A stretch of DNA of 64,000 bases from Biomphalaria glabrata. Lineage: Eukaryota; Mollusca; Gastropoda; Planorbidae. The notes under the pieces were generated by a model. It was not told where the DNA came from and did no database searches. It saw only the letters and a list, made by a program, of their open reading frames with translations. Location: NCBI RefSeq assembly GCF_947242115.1, contig NC_074721.1:5708001-5772000 (forward strand), read 5' to 3'. Position numbers and translations under genes: made by a program. This document shows, piece after piece, positions 1 through 13,700 of this stretch. Each line of letters opens with the position of its first letter. Position 1 is the stretch's first letter.

Positions 1-525
1 GACATAATGAAACTAAGCAAAGTAGCAAGACAGTTTCCGGTCAATACAATGAAATGACCACCATCATAGAGGCACAATAATGTCTTATGTCGCAAAACCA
101 AAAAGATGGTTTACAATAATATCATACATACATTAACAATGAAATGACGTCATTCATGAGACACACTACTGTCTCGTATCTAAACAAAATATGTCTTGCA
201 AAAAAAAAAAAACATACAGAAGAGGATAAGAGACTAAGTAGACCTATACCATTTACATAAATCAATTTAGTACTAACAAATTGATAAAATCTACTTAGCT
301 CATTATCGAAATACTCTTCCCACAACAGTGGCACACTCCTCTTGAGTAACACAACAATAGTACAACACAAGTATGAGTTAAACAGTATATAGATTTAATT
401 CAAAATACACTGGTCAGTTGAAAGGCTCAAGAGAGAGTGGCAATCGTAAACAATTGACAGGGACTTAAATCAAGTAATAAAGGGGGCTAACTCGGTAGCC
501 ACCCTTATTGTCCCTCTTGTCACAA
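1..525. other. No recognised gene, AT-rich
   Basis: No coding signal recognised. Two imperfect direct repeats (about 30-90 and 135-215) share the words caatgaaatgac and actgtctcgtatct-like sequence, so a small tandem duplication of roughly 90 bp is likely. No exon 1 for the downstream receptor gene was found here. Confidence 0.4.
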
Positions 526-1889
526 CTCCACATATTTAGATTTTGGCTTTGAGGATCGCCGCCGAAAAAAAAATATTCGATAAATAATATTCAAAAACAT
601 TGTGGTATATGTTGTGAGTTATAGTCCCAAATTTATTTAACTAGAAAAATATCCGATTGAGTAAAGGTTGGGAAAAGGCGACTATAAATGTATTTTTCTC
701 GGTTTAGAACTCATCTCAATCATAATTCTTATACTAAAAAATACGTTTGAATTCTAACTTTTCCAATGCAAAGTCTTTCTTAAAATAATTATGATAAATT
801 CATGTGAAATTACATAAACTCTGGAAATGGGAGGGGCGGTAGAATGAAAACGATTAATCCTCGCTCCTTTAATAATTTCTGCTAAAGATTGCATTTGGCA
901 TTAAAGAATAAAAAAAAAGTAGGGCGACTCGATATAAGAATTTAATTTATAGTATATATAAATGATAATAGTGGCAGATTTTGTACATTTTGTCATTTCT
1001 AAACTATAATACTAAAAGAAAACGTATTGGTTTGTCCGATGGGGGAAATGCAATTGCATATATCGCCCTTCCCACCTGGTGCAACCCTTTTTCATTTAAA
1101 TTTACTAATGATAAAATTTGAGATTAGAGTATGGTACGACATAATATACAATTGGTTTACATATCAATACGTAGTTTATATTATATAGATATTCAACTAA
1201 TTTTGTTCACAAACTATGATTCTCCATAAAAATAGGACCGCCCCCCCCCACTCAGAGGGCTAGAGTGGGAAGGGCAGTACATGCGATCGCCCTCTCTCCA
1301 ACTCCACCGAATCGACCAAGATACCAGAAAGATACCAGAAAGGGAGCGACATAATATATAATTTATAGATTAATTCAACTAATTTTGTTCACAAACTATG
1401 ATTTCTCCATAAAAGTAGGACCGCCCCCCCCCACTCAAATGGTTCAGGTGGGAAGGGCAGTAGAGGTATTCGCCCCCCCCCCCAACCCCCAAACGGTAAA
1501 CAGGGAACGACATAATATGAAGATAGGTTAAAATATCAATAACAAGTTTTAATCATATAGATATTTAATTGATTCTGTTAGCAAGCTGTGATTTCTACAA
1601 ATAAATTGGACCGCCCCCCCACTCGAAAGTGTATGGGAGGGGGCGGGATACCATTGCCCCCTCCCGACCCCTACAAATCGGTCAACATACTAGAGGAGGG
1701 GGCGAAATAATAAAAAAATAGGTTGAAATATAAATAATTATTATATATTATTAACATAAGTAATAAATTTGTATACAAATGTGTAAATTCTATACTAAAA
1801 TTCGACCCTTCGGGGGGGGGGGGGGGGTCGGCCGAGTTGGGGGGGGGGGCGATCGCCCCTACCGCCCCCCCCCCCTGGATCCGCCAGTG
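526..1889. mobile_element. Non-autonomous hAT-like element, one end missing
   Basis: This stretch is colinear with 56412-57734, sharing the phrase ttgaggatcgccgccg, alternating C-runs and G-runs, and the same right end ctggatccgccagtg. The 56 kb copy has terminal inverted repeats and an 8-bp target duplication, which places the family in the hAT superfamily. The left terminus (cactagcggatccag-like) is not seen near 526, so this copy is probably truncated. No transposase coding is visible. Confidence 0.65.
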
Positions 1890-2239
1890 GAGCTAGCCAG
1901 CAAAACCAATGACTTGGTAGAATTTAGGTCATGAGAGTTATGACCACCAATATGCCGAGTCCCATTTGGGAATCACGCTGATATCAGCTAGGTTTTATCA
2001 TATTGAGAGCTATAGTTTAGGACATGGTCATTTGATATAAGCTACTTTCTCTAAATTAGGTTTAAGTGGGGTAATATGAGATAGTGGATCTCCAATAGAA
2101 AGTAAAAAACAGAAGATGACATTTTTAAAACAAAGTTTCTATAAAGGAAAGAATCACTATTTATTGCCATTTTTCTGTAAATGGCAGCATTAGCTCCCAT
2201 TCCGTCATATGAAACTAAATTAACTAAATTAATTAGCAC

Positions 2240-2600
2240 CAATTGATTAATTAATTGGTGACTTTTGTTATTGATTCGTGTATTATCATGAATAATTATG
2301 CAAAATTCCTACTTGACCTGAGAATGGGAAGTGAGAGAAAAAACGACCAAAAACGTAATACGAGGATTAAATCCATATATACATCAACATCTCTCAATAA
2401 GTAGCAGTTATTCCCCTTACTTCGATATAAAAAAATAATCACCAATAATTAATTAAGTTATTGATCTTTTTTTTTTATTGATTCATGTCTTGTCAGGTAC
2501 AATAAATAATTGTGCAAAGTTTCAACTTGATCGCAGAATGAAGAACGGGAGAAAAAAATATGAATACCAGACAGATAGACAGACACAGCTTTCTAAATTA
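2240..2600 (+). repeat. Dispersed AT-rich repeat family R4 (about two copies)
   Basis: Contains the family hallmarks: attaattaatt blocks, ttttattgattcatgtc, aataattgtgcaaa, an aacttgatccgagaatgg-like phrase, and a gacagacagac tail. Related copies lie near 10080, 10300, 16725/19585, 22795, 30370, 35835, 44190, 52310/52810 and 59355, in both orientations. No coding is visible. The class is unknown; a SINE or MITE relic is possible. Confidence 0.65.
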
Positions 2601-2811
2601 TTAAAAGTAACTTAAAACATTTAGTGATATAGTTATATATTTTTTTGTAACCGTATTTTATAATAAATTGTATTATTATTTATTTTCATAAATATATGTA
2701 TAAATATGTATTAATGTGCGCAGGGGAATAAAAGCACTTAAAATAAAATTAATAATCACTTACATCTTTACTTTAAAAAAAAAAATACTGTAAAATGTCT
2801 TCTATTGACAG

Positions 2812-3943
2812 ATTTATAGACTGCATGAGAGCAAAAGATTCTAGATCATGTAACATCTATGTACACTACTGGAATTCGTGGTATATAGACAGTGTATACA
2901 AAGAAACTGATGTTGAAACAACAGTGGCACCAGTTTATTCATGTTCATTGATAAAGTATAATATGTATTACTCTTATTACTCTTATTATTATGTTGAATG
3001 TAAACGGCAGGAAAGTATAGTTTGTTATAGTTACTATGATTGTAATGTACAGGAATTGTTTCGTATAAAATGGAATTATCAGAGTGATTTTTTAACGGAT
3101 ACAAATTTGTCACAATGTCTATACTGGTCTAGGTGCACGAGCTATGCGAACATAATCACCGCCGCTATCACAGATACGACGACAACGTTGTCAAGTACAT
3201 CAACCTTAAAAACGAAACCCACAACGTCGTGGCAATATGTAACAACAGAGAGACAATACAAGACACCGACGAACATAAGCAGTCCTAATAATTGGAATTC
3301 AACAAATTCTTCTGAGACTGAACACTCATCAAATACTACCATAATTATAATAGCTGTAATCATTTCTGTTTGCTTAATTGTAGCTACAGTGATTGTGGTT
3401 TATTGTTTTCTTAAAAGATATCGTTTAAAAAATACTACAAGTGCAAATATTTATGTGAATGATTCCACTGTCAACAACAATCAATTTATTTCCATGAAAA
3501 GCGTGGCGCCATCAACGTTAGAAACAGTCTCTGGAGATATTGAACAGCCTTTTCAAAATAAACACAATGATAATACAAGTAAAGCTTATTTTAATATTTT
3601 TTTAAACAATAACAGAGATGAAAAGCTAGAAAATTCCATGAGCTATGAAGTAATACCCGTGAATGACGGAGTCTATTTGAATACAAGCTCTTCTGATGTG
3701 ATTGATAAAACCTATTCCAGACTCGGGGAACAAGTCAGAGTTATAGCAGATGATTACAATAGTCTGCTGCCAGAAGACGAGCACAGTAATAGATTCATAG
3801 ATTCCACCACGATTCCTGAAGAAATGAAGGATAATGCTAGTAATAAAACTGAGAATACAGAATATGCCTTGGTAAAAGATACTATGTCAATAACTGATAC
3901 ACCAACTAACCCTTATTCTCTTGCTAAAGTTGTTAGTACTTGA
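2812..3943 (+). CDS. Gene 1: single-pass receptor with ITAM-like tail (exon 2)
   Basis: Exon 2 of a probable cell-surface receptor, 376 residues plus the split first codon. It begins at an acceptor (attgacag|A) in phase 2, as in the paralogues. The ATG at 2795 lies just upstream of the AG and is probably intronic. The ectodomain has eight conserved cysteines and FRIKWNYQSDFL, followed by a Thr/Ser-rich stalk with N-glycosylation sequons. A membrane span lies at about 3340-3412, ending YCFLKRYR. The tail has YFN and YLN motifs, an ITAM-like YSRLGEQVRVIADDYNSL (3713-3766), then YALV and a C-terminal NPYSLAKV, 17 residues apart. No exon 1 with a signal peptide was found upstream; it may lie outside the window. 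Function as an immune-type receptor is inference; no named family was recognised. The reading frame is intact. Confidence 0.72.
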
Positions 3944-5595
3944 TACTGCGATTACCAGATGTTTGGCTTCCTAAATCGGAAAAAAGGAATACAAAACTTT
4001 TACAAAAAGTGGTACCTTTTTTCTTGTAAATGATTTCCAATTACATGACTGGTCCAAACAACTTTACATTGTTTTCAACTAAACCTTAATCCTTTAGGTA
4101 CTGTATACATGACAATTCATTATCCATGAGTAACCCAAGAAAGGAAGACATATTATTATGGTAATCATACTGGATACATTTTTATTTTTTGGCTTAAATG
4201 TAAACACCTCAGTAGTGTGTGTGTTTTGAAAAAATAATTTAAGAAAATATAAGGTAAATATATTTATTGTGTATCAGTATTACATATTTTTTTATCATAA
4301 GCTAATACTGTATGTATTTTTTTGCAAATTTAAATAATGTGTACTCTCATTCCACACTGTAACTCATTCTAACTCCCTTGTGGTTCCAACTTTAAAAAAA
4401 AAAATCAAATGTAATATCAACTGCCTCTGTCTGTCTGATGGTTTTGGATATAACAATAAAGCGCATCCCATTAGAGAAGCTTTTATAAAAAGGGAATTTT
4501 ATATTTTACATAAGTTCCATTTTCAGCTAATTACAGGAAATTCTCTATGTTCGGATGTGAAACTATACATTCATTAAACTATACATCAAAGTATATGCAT
4601 CTTTCGAGCTGGAGTTTTCTTGATGTGGCCAATGAGTTGAGAATTTTGTTCTCATTAATATTCACATACCTTGAAATTTTAAAGAAAATCGTTAGAGCCG
4701 TTTTCGAAATAAAATGTAAGTATGTACATACAAGAATTGCTCGCTTAAGAATATAGGATAAAGACCAGTCGCTAGTAAGTTGTATAGCAAAATCAAGTTC
4801 CGAGATGGAGTACAAGAGAAAAATATATCTAATCTGGGTCAGTAGAGTTTGTACTGATCAGAAGATTGTTTTGTTCGCGTAGTGTTACTATTTTTTTTTT
4901 ACTGTAAACTTATTGATCAAGACACTTACAATAAAGTATTCAACAGGTGTATAAATAATATGAACGTTTAATCCAGCACGAGAACAGTCTAGTCTCCTGT
5001 CTCAGTCACCAGAATAAACGATGTTCATCCTATATAAATCATGTGAAGGCAGTCACCTAAAGTGCGTCTCTAAACAAGACGATCAGAATAAATAGCGTGG
5101 TAAATCAACGTAGTAAGCTTAAGACATTTTTAGAGACATGATTAAATCAGTGTAAATAGTGCTGGTATAGAATTAATTTTCGTATTGATTTTATTGTGTT
5201 TAAGATTGTGAACTTAAATTATTTCTTTTTTTTCCCCTGGGACACCTAATGATTACTTTTACAAATTTATATTTACACATACATTTCATGTTTGTTATTT
5301 TTTAAATTTTATTTTGTTGTTTTTTTCTATAGCTGTAAAATCTCAATAAAAAAAAAAAGAAAAGCATAGGCTAATGAAATAATAAAATAAAAATATATTG
5401 TTTGTAGTCACATCTAATGTGTACAATTTTTGCTATTTTAACTTTTGAAACACACTAACTACTAATGACTGTTAACATGCTATCTAGATTCTAGAGTATG
5501 ATTGCATATATAGGGAAATACTGAAGATTCTGTTATATGCAGGCAAATCCTTAAATAATAAGCATTGTGTTCTATCCGATGTACAGGATATGAAA
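3944..5595. other. Intergenic, no recognised gene
   Basis: Presumed 3' flank of gene 1 followed by AT-rich sequence. Short open frames near 4380-4815 on both strands show no family motif. No repeat hallmark was recognised. Confidence 0.4.
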
Positions 5596-5596
5596 A

Positions 5597-5863
5597 GTTC
5601 CCCTATCAGACCTTTTAATCTAGTAAAGGGCAGATGATGTAAAAGTCATCTGTTTCTGTGGCCCACGGTTAACGAGGGTGTCATGTGGCCTGCGCAACGA
5701 CCAACCGCCTTTACTTTTCCCCAACTAATGTCAGGTACCCATTAGAGCTGGGTGGACTCAGAGGCGCCCAAAGATGACAAAATTAAAAATCCCAGTTTTC
5801 ACCAGGATTTGAACCCAAGAGCCCGGTTCGGAAGTTAAGCGCTTTACCGCTTAGCACCTATGA
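5597..5863 (-). mobile_element. tRNA-derived SINE, family S1
   Basis: On the minus strand it has a tRNA-like head with aagcgcttaacttccgaacc and ttcaaatcctggtgaa (B-box region). The body includes aggcggttggtcgttg, gccacatgacaccctcg and cagaaacagatgac. The same order of blocks occurs at 7078, 42170, 53145, 54491 and 62120. No coding. Confidence 0.75.
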
Positions 5864-5869
5864 AAGTAG

Positions 5870-7075
5870 GGTATGAAAGTATTATAATAAATCATATAAT
5901 ACTTTAAAATTGTTTTTTTTTTGTATTCACTTTTCGGCACTGTAGAATCATAGCTTCAAGCTCTTTCGAGCTAATAAATCGCACTGCTCCGGGCGCCAGT
6001 TATGCTCGCTACGTCTCTGAACCGAGCTCTAAGTATTTCTTTTTTTTTATGTATGATTTTTAAAACATTATTTTTTTCTTCAGTTGAACGGTGGAATGGG
6101 AAAATAGTTTTAGACTTTAAATACGCAATACACCAGGCAATAAATGATACTGCTCACTGCTCAGTGTTTGAACTAGTAAATAACAGTTAATAAACAATGT
6201 CCCCTGAGATTGTAATTGTCAGAATGAATATAAGCACTATAAATAAAATGCTTCAACGTCACACGTGAAGAGTCCTACACAGTGCTACACACTGGCCCTA
6301 CAACGGCGCACACCCCAAACTGTATCGGCACTTGCCGTTCTTTTCGACTATCAGCAGTCGGAAGGAAGCTGCTAAGTTTGGCGATATAGTTCCAACCATA
6401 GCTAATACCCAGCCATTCATCTCATTGCTATAAAGTGATCCTTATTCGCTTCGTTTCAAAGTAGGCCATTGACGTGGATAAAGCAGCCATATGCCAAATA
6501 TTATATGCTTAAAGAAGGCTAACATGCACCTGATTCACCTGGTTATGTTCAATGTTCGTTACCATATCTGATAGCTTTGCATAAACAACGCGGAGGTCAC
6601 ATATTTATCGAAACATCTTCACTTTAATGTATAGACAAACCTATCAATGCTGAATCTGGTGGTAGAGTATTTTTAACGTTTATTTTAAACATAGAAATAT
6701 AATTACCAAGAGGCCATGTGGAAAAGTTTTTAGGCCTAAAAATAAAAATTATTACTTTTGTGTCCATCAAAAATTAAGTCACAACCTTTAAGTCTAAAGT
6801 GTGTAAGTGATGATATATATCAGGAATTTGCTTGCTAATTTCAATTCTAAGTAGCTTGAATTAACCTTGATACAAATTATTACAACTATTTTTTTTCACT
6901 TTCTACACAAAGCTCCACTTTCCATTTTGCAGTCCTTAAAACTGTTTACATATGGCTACACTGAAACTTAAAAAGACCTCCGGTGGACAACAGCTATGTC
7001 TGCATTAGAAGTGGCAAAATATGTATGTCGCAACTTGGTTAAACTGGTCATATGATATAGTAAAAGAAAAAAAAA
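5870..7075. other. Intergenic, no recognised gene
   Basis: A somewhat less AT-rich patch at 6240-6620 shows no open frame of note. The rest is AT-rich. Nothing recognised. Confidence 0.35.
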
Positions 7076-7077
7076 AG

Positions 7078-7355
7078 TTTCCCTATCAGATTTTACGGTC
7101 ATTAGAGCAGATGATGGTAAGGTCGTCTGTTTCTTTTACCAACGTGCAACGAGCAGGGTGTCACGTGGCCAGGACAATAATAAACATCCTTTACTTTCCC
7201 CAACTAAAGTCAGGTACCCGTTACTCGTTAGAATTGGGTGGACTCAGGGACACCATAAACATCCCGAAATTGAAAATCCCAGTCTTCACTGAAATTTGAA
7301 AACATGGCCCCTGAACGGAAGCCAAGCGCTTACCCACTGAACCACCACGACCCCT
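7078..7355 (-). mobile_element. tRNA-derived SINE, family S1
   Basis: Inverted copy of the same family as at 5597 and 54491. The tRNA-like head lies at the right end (tggttcagtgggtaagcgct on the minus strand); the body has the ctgtttctt, gtcacgtggcc and cctttactttcccc blocks (plus-strand words). Confidence 0.75.
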
Positions 7356-7359
7356 CTCG

Positions 7360-9330
7360 GTCATGTGAAATACTGCATTAATAATTAAATTTCGGAAAAA
7401 CAAATTTTTATATTTATTCACATTACAACCTGCATTTCTATTTTCTGTATAGTAAAAACTAAGTAAACTCTTTTTATTTACAAAAAAAAAAAAAGAAAAA
7501 GATTCTTGTTATCTTACAAACCCAGAGGCGGTTCACATCAGATACTCCCATGGACTAGGAATATTCAAACCATGGACTTGTTTTGATTGTCTACCTAAAT
7601 ATATATAAAATAGTGTCAATGAATCCTTCCAAGTCTTTTTGCACTCGAAAACAAACTCAACAACCTATTACTGATAATGATATTTCTGATTGTATTGTTT
7701 TTTAAAAAATTAGCTATTCAATATTAATTTTGTTGCGTTGTTTTCACTTTGTGCAGCCCAACTTTAATGCTTAGAGCTATGTTCCAGTTTGTTTTGTGGA
7801 CCAATGCGAGTGGGGAGAGGCTATATGAGAGAAGGTTACCGTACTCAGGGCGTACTGGCTTTAAAAACAACAACAACAAAAATGCTTAAGTCGGGTTTCA
7901 AACTAATAGCTTCCACCCCCCCCCCCCGAACAATTCTCTGATAATTGCCCTATTATAAAACTTTCCTGCGTTCAGTATTTAATTTTAAAAGTGGTGTATT
8001 TTTAAGAAAAAAATTCTTGCATATTTAATTTTTAGAAAATTAAATGTTTCGCTTTCTAAAAACGATAGTTATTCCACTATGATATCGTATTTTCAATATC
8101 CTTTCTATATTCTGTGATCTAAGCGGGACGGACGGGCGGACTGAAGGAAAGACAGACCATAGCTTTCCCTTTTGTGGGCCGCTAAAATAGCTAATCTAAA
8201 CATAAATATAAATAAAAATAAATATATATGTAAAGAAAATAATGGACGATGTGTTAAAAGTATATGTCTGTAAGCTGAATTTCTTTTTAATTACATATTG
8301 ATCTCCTCTGGTATCACACACTGTGGGAGCTTACATTGTCCCTGAAATCCAATCTGGCTACGGCAGGCATGAACGGACTTCTAATGTTCTGGCTTGTGCA
8401 ACTGGTAAAAGTTGATGATACACACTGCATTAAAATATTAAAATAGCAAGCGGGGGAAATACAAAATGTCGAGGAAAGAAAAGCCAAATAACAATTTTTA
8501 GTATTTTATGGTTGATTAGAATCATTCATATCTCGAGCCTTAAGCCATGACAAACTAAGGTCTATTTTTCTCTACCTTGGCCTTTTTAAGCGACATTGTT
8601 AGCTTTTTCTTTATGCAAGCAGGATGTATAAAATTTTGGTATGTTTTGAAAGCTTTTTTTACAGTATATATTGACTTTTTATTTTTTTTTTCAAATTAAG
8701 AATAGAAAGGACGTCTTTTAAATATACTTTGGCAAGAAATAATCAATTTTGAAAAGACTGTTAGATGAAATGTAATTATATACCAAATTCAAAATGAATT
8801 TGGAAAATGATTTCTTTGTTTAAAAAAGTAACAAAACAAAAACTAACATATGTTGTTTTTTTTTAAAGTTTATTCTAAAATCTAATGAATTTTAAATATG
8901 TGAAATATTATTCATTCATTCAATTATATATCAAGAGAGCTCTTAAACCGCCAAACGGATTACATGAAATTTTGTAATAGGTTCCTTTGCCTCTTAGATG
9001 CTCGCTATGAAACAGTTATGATAGATCCCCCGTCTCAACGAGGTGATTCGCGAAAAATTAAACATTTTCAATTTGACTTTGTATTTAATCTTATATATTT
9101 TCTTAAAACGACTGCATCTCTCTCTATATATATCCAAGAACACGAAATAGTCTACCGTATAATATTTTAATTATTTTAATTATTTTTTGCTCTAAAATAG
9201 AAAATACCTGCGTGAATTCGTGCGTTTGTGTGTTTAAAGTTATGGAACTAAATAAAATCATTGATGCGTAAGCCCGCCAGTGTGGACATTTACATTTATA
9301 ATAAAACCAAGTAGATATTTCCTTTTGTTT
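7360..9330. other. Intergenic, no recognised gene
   Basis: AT-rich sequence with a C-run near 7914-7927 and an R4-like tail near 8120-8170 (cggacggacgggcgg). No supported exon. Confidence 0.35.
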
Positions 9331-9334
9331 TGTC

Positions 9335-9545
9335 GAGAATATGTAATAACTTAAGGGAGGCAGCTCAACTAGACAACGATGTTTATTCACAGGACATCAC
9401 AAGTACATAAAACAACATTTGTCTTTAGCACAGTCTCTTTCTATTCTAATGTCGACATCCTTCTTAGTCTGGTTTCTGGCAGTGCGCACCTTCTGCACTA
9501 GCTTGAAAGGCGGTGTGAATGGCGGGGATGTAGCAATATTTACAA
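9335..9545. repeat. Dispersed repeat, shared with 28965-29190
   Basis: Shares several blocks in the same order with 28965-29190: a tacataaaac block, ttaagcacag-like words, tgtcgacatccttct / tgtcaacatccttct, agtgcgcacctt, and ggcggtgtgaatggc / agcggtgtgcatggc. No coding is visible. Class unknown. Confidence 0.55.
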
Positions 9546-9638
9546 AGTCATGCGCATGTATGTGTGTGGTGAGATGATAACTACAACATAAAATGTTAAT
9601 TATGTTTATATTAGATTATGGGACATCTTGATCTTGAT

Positions 9639-9845
9639 CAGTGTTTCCCAAACGTTTGACATATGTGTACCCCTTTTATAATTTGTGTACCCCTCGCCCC
9701 CTCCTCCCACTTTTTAATCTATTAACAGAACATAATAAATGGGTATTTTAAAAAAAACAGCATAGTTAATGTAGTGCAACGTGTATCTCCTCCAAAGTCT
9801 TCCCGTAACTGCGGGGTTATGCGTACCCCACTTTGGGAGACACTG
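9639..9845. mobile_element. hAT-like MITE
   Basis: Terminal inverted repeats cagtgtttcccaaac and tttgggagacactg bound a 207-bp element with tgtacccc repeats inside. The 8-bp flanks do not match cleanly, so the target duplication has decayed or my ends are slightly off. Confidence 0.6.
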
Positions 9846-10079
9846 AATCTAGATCTACATGAATACTAAATCTAGAATTAAAATCTAAGAATTGTCGCAG
9901 TGAATGCGAGGCCTTTTTAAAGTGTGTGTGTATCTACTAAGATTTTTTGTTATATACTGTTCAAGGTGGTGTGGTCCTTTATAATTAATGGGAATAAAAT
10001 ATATAAAAAATCTGTAGAAAAAAAAGTATCTAAAAATGAAGAACTCCGTCCTTAAAACTATATCTAGTTTTCTATATCT

Positions 10080-10570
10080 ATATGTACAAGTTATTTCCCT
10101 TATTTCATATCTTTCGCAATAATTAATAAACAATAAATAATTGACTACTTGAGTATTTTTGTTTACTGTTTCATGTTTTCTAAAGTACAATAAATAATTG
10201 TCTAAATCATCATCGTGATCGGAGCATACGTGAGGGAGAAATAGCGTTAACAATTATTTAAGGGGACAAAACCCATCTGTGAATACTGAAGTAGTAGTTT
10301 CCATTTTTGCTATTAAGAAAAAAAAATTACTAGTAATTAATTACCAGTAATTAATTTGCAAATTTATTTATTTATTTATTTTTTTTTGCTTTTTAAAAAA
10401 AATAAATTATATTAATGTTTTTTTGTCAACGTCAATAAAAAATTGTGCGAAGTTTCAACTTCATCCGAGAAAATCTGGGAGAAATAACATGTACACACCA
10501 CCTCACGGACAGACAGCTATAATTTATAGATATGGTTCGAAGGACGGAGTTCTCCCCCTTTAATTAAGCT
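10080..10570 (+). repeat. Two tandem copies of dispersed repeat R4
   Basis: Copies at about 10080-10255 and 10296-10570 each carry the aataattaatta blocks, the aataattgt motif, a phrase resembling cttgatccgaga, and an agggagaaata block. They lie 180 bp upstream of exon 1 of gene 2. Confidence 0.55.
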
Positions 10571-10750
10571 TTGTTTCTTTAAAAATAGATTTTCTTAATT
10601 TCTGTTTTTCTTCTTGTTGTTTCTTTTTTCTGAACATAATGCTCAATTTATCAAAGCAAAAAGAAACGCTGATCTACTAGTTTAATACAACTTTTCTAAT
10701 TTATATTTTGAAAAAAGATAATAATCTAAACACTTTTTTTTATTAAGGGC

Positions 10751-13700
10751 ATGTCAAGATCCGTATATAATCTTTACTGGATATACAACGCTGTTATAAT
10801 AGTTGTCATTGTGAGCTCATGCCTCTGTTTAGAAATACAAATACAATCTTGCAAAGCCTATGTAGAAATTTCTGATCTTGCTTCCAAGTAAGTAAAACTT
10901 CTATTTCTTTCATTTTTTTTTATCGCTCAAGTTCTAGCTGTTGTATTTATAAAGATTTTTTTTATATAGTGGCTAATGCATTCTGAAACAAATTTCATTA
11001 ATATTGAAAATATTTTTGGCTTGTGAGTAATAATGAAATGAAAGGATTCCATCGTAAAATATGTATAATCTATTTTAGGACATGCAATTGCCGTCTCTAT
11101 GGTTGGTGTCATCTGTTGCAGTTCGCTCAGGGTGTCAAACCCCCAAAACCCCCTATATAGATTGCGTAATTTGTATAGAAGATATAGAGAACCACGATGC
11201 GAAATGTTTGTTTACGATTGGTGAATGAGATCCATTACACAATCCATAAAGGCTGTCACGTGATACGTTTTTTTTTTCATTGTTTTATCAATATTATCAC
11301 GTGGCTAAATGTTGTTTGTTTACGATTGGTGAATGAGGTCCATTCTGATACAGTCTCATATGCGATGGCCAGGCCACGTCCGTATGCTTAAAATATTTTT
11401 TTAAGGCCAGCTAACGGAAGGAAATCGTACACAATGTGGACAAAGAAAAACCATTCAAGGACATTGTCAAACCTTCTGAAAGAGTTTTAGCATAGTTCTT
11501 GTTGCCTTCTAATTTTCAACCAGCATATTTTGTAAACAACAATTCCTCTTGTCTGTAACTTCATCATCCGTATTATGAGTTTCATAATTGTTGTAACTCA
11601 AGAGACTGATAGATATAATTAATTTGTCTGCGACCTACTGACACACAAGAACTCAGGCAAATCACTCAGGTCAACGGCTGTCGATAGACAAGGGACAGTA
11701 CTGCTAGTACACGCAAATATAACTCGTGTTAGGGTCATGTGATCGAACGCCCTCACGGACAAGAGACAGTGTGTGAGAAAGACAGTTGAGTCCAGGACAG
11801 TGTTTACAAAAGGCCTGGTAGAGAGGAACGTAACAATATCATTCGCATCATCATCATCCGTCGTCACACTTTCGTCGTAGGGGTGCAGTGACAGTTCCGG
11901 TACCTAAATCCCTACACTTTTCCCGGTCAGCAGCTGTTCTTAGCAGGATATCAAGAGAGAGACCGGTCCTTTCTTTTATGTTATTCAGCCAGCTTTTCTT
12001 TGAAAGACCCTTTTTAGTGCTCCCTCCACTGTAACTTGTGTGTATGTGTGCTTGTGTTTTTCTATGGTGAAGATGGGGAAAAGTTAACGCTTGGTTCTGA
12101 ATGATCCAAGATAGGTGGCATTGTTCTCAGCGGACTTAGGACAGACGACTCCAAAACGGAAGACTGAAAAGAAGTGTTATTATAGTTAGATTGTAGAAAC
12201 AATACCATTTTATATTATTACTAAAGTGTACTACATTTATTTTCATTACTTATCAAGTTTATTTTGTTATTTAAGTTAAATTTAATACGACTACAGTGGT
12301 TTAGCTCTCTACCAGTAGTTTGGTGCTACAGGTCAACGACCTTCAATAACAAACCGTCTTATTACAAAGGACATGTACTTTTAATCGGACCAACTGGCTA
12401 TTAAAACCAGATGATAACGTCCCGATGTCCAATAAGGACGTAAGACTCTGAAGACACGGAACTGCAATGAAAGAAATAGAAGTTTTACTTACTTGGAAGC
12501 AAGACCAGAATTTTCTACATAGGCTTCGCAAGATTGTATTTGTATTTCTAAACAGAAGCATGAGCTCACAGAGACAACTATTATAACAGCGTTGTATATC
12601 CAGTAAAACTGCAAACTAGTGCATTTATAAAAAAAAAAGAATCTTCATATGATTGGTAAACAATGTTAATTAATTATACAAATATCATTATTATTTACGC
12701 TTTATTCCTGTATTTTTCAACAGGAACTCACACAATTCCAAAGTCATACTACGCTGCTCATGTAACAATATGAATATCCATAATACATACATAATAATCC
12801 CTCCCTGCAGAGATATAAATCAGAATATGTGCCCACTTTCAACGAAATGAACTTAGCCCAATGAAACCTATTGTGTCCTTATTATTATCTCTGATTATGT
12901 GATATAATTATTATAAATATTTCCTTAAATAATATAAATATAATTTTATATTACAAGAGTGTAAAATTTGACAATCAATCTCATTGAAATACAATGTCCG
13001 TAAGCAAGAACTAATAGCACACATTGGCTAATATTGTAAATTATTGAAGCATATCAATTCTTTAAAAAATAGATTAATAATCAAAGCACCAATTATTGAA
13101 AAATGTTTTCCATTTACAGATTTATAGACTGCATGAAGGCAGACGATTCAAAGTTTTGCAACGTCTATGGACAAATAAACGAAAATAATTTTTATGCAGA
13201 CGAAGTGGTAAAAGTTCCTGGTAAAAATATATATCCTAAACCGATCTATTCTTGTTCATGGATGGGCTTTGGCCAGCAGAGTGAAGACAAATATGGTGTC
13301 AAATGTCAACGGGATATCAACATATTCTGTGGTTATGTCAATGACTGTAGCTTTCAGATATTTTTTCTTATAAAATGGGAAAATGTGAATGATTACTTAG
13401 ACGATGCAAGATTGTTAGAAAACCAATGCTCGTCAAAGTGCAGGAGTTATTCAAACAGGCTCACGACTCCCGTTCCAAATGTAACAACCACATTGTCCAG
13501 TACATCTACAAATAAACCGAGCATCACAACTTTGTGGCAGTACGTGACAACCAACAGAATCTTATCAACAGAGTGGCAGAATACTACATCGACAAACAAA
13601 AGCAGCCTGATAAATTGGAATTCTGCAAACACGTCAGACGACGAACACCCATCAAATACCACTATTTTAATTATAGCTGTAATTATTCCCCTTTGTCTAA

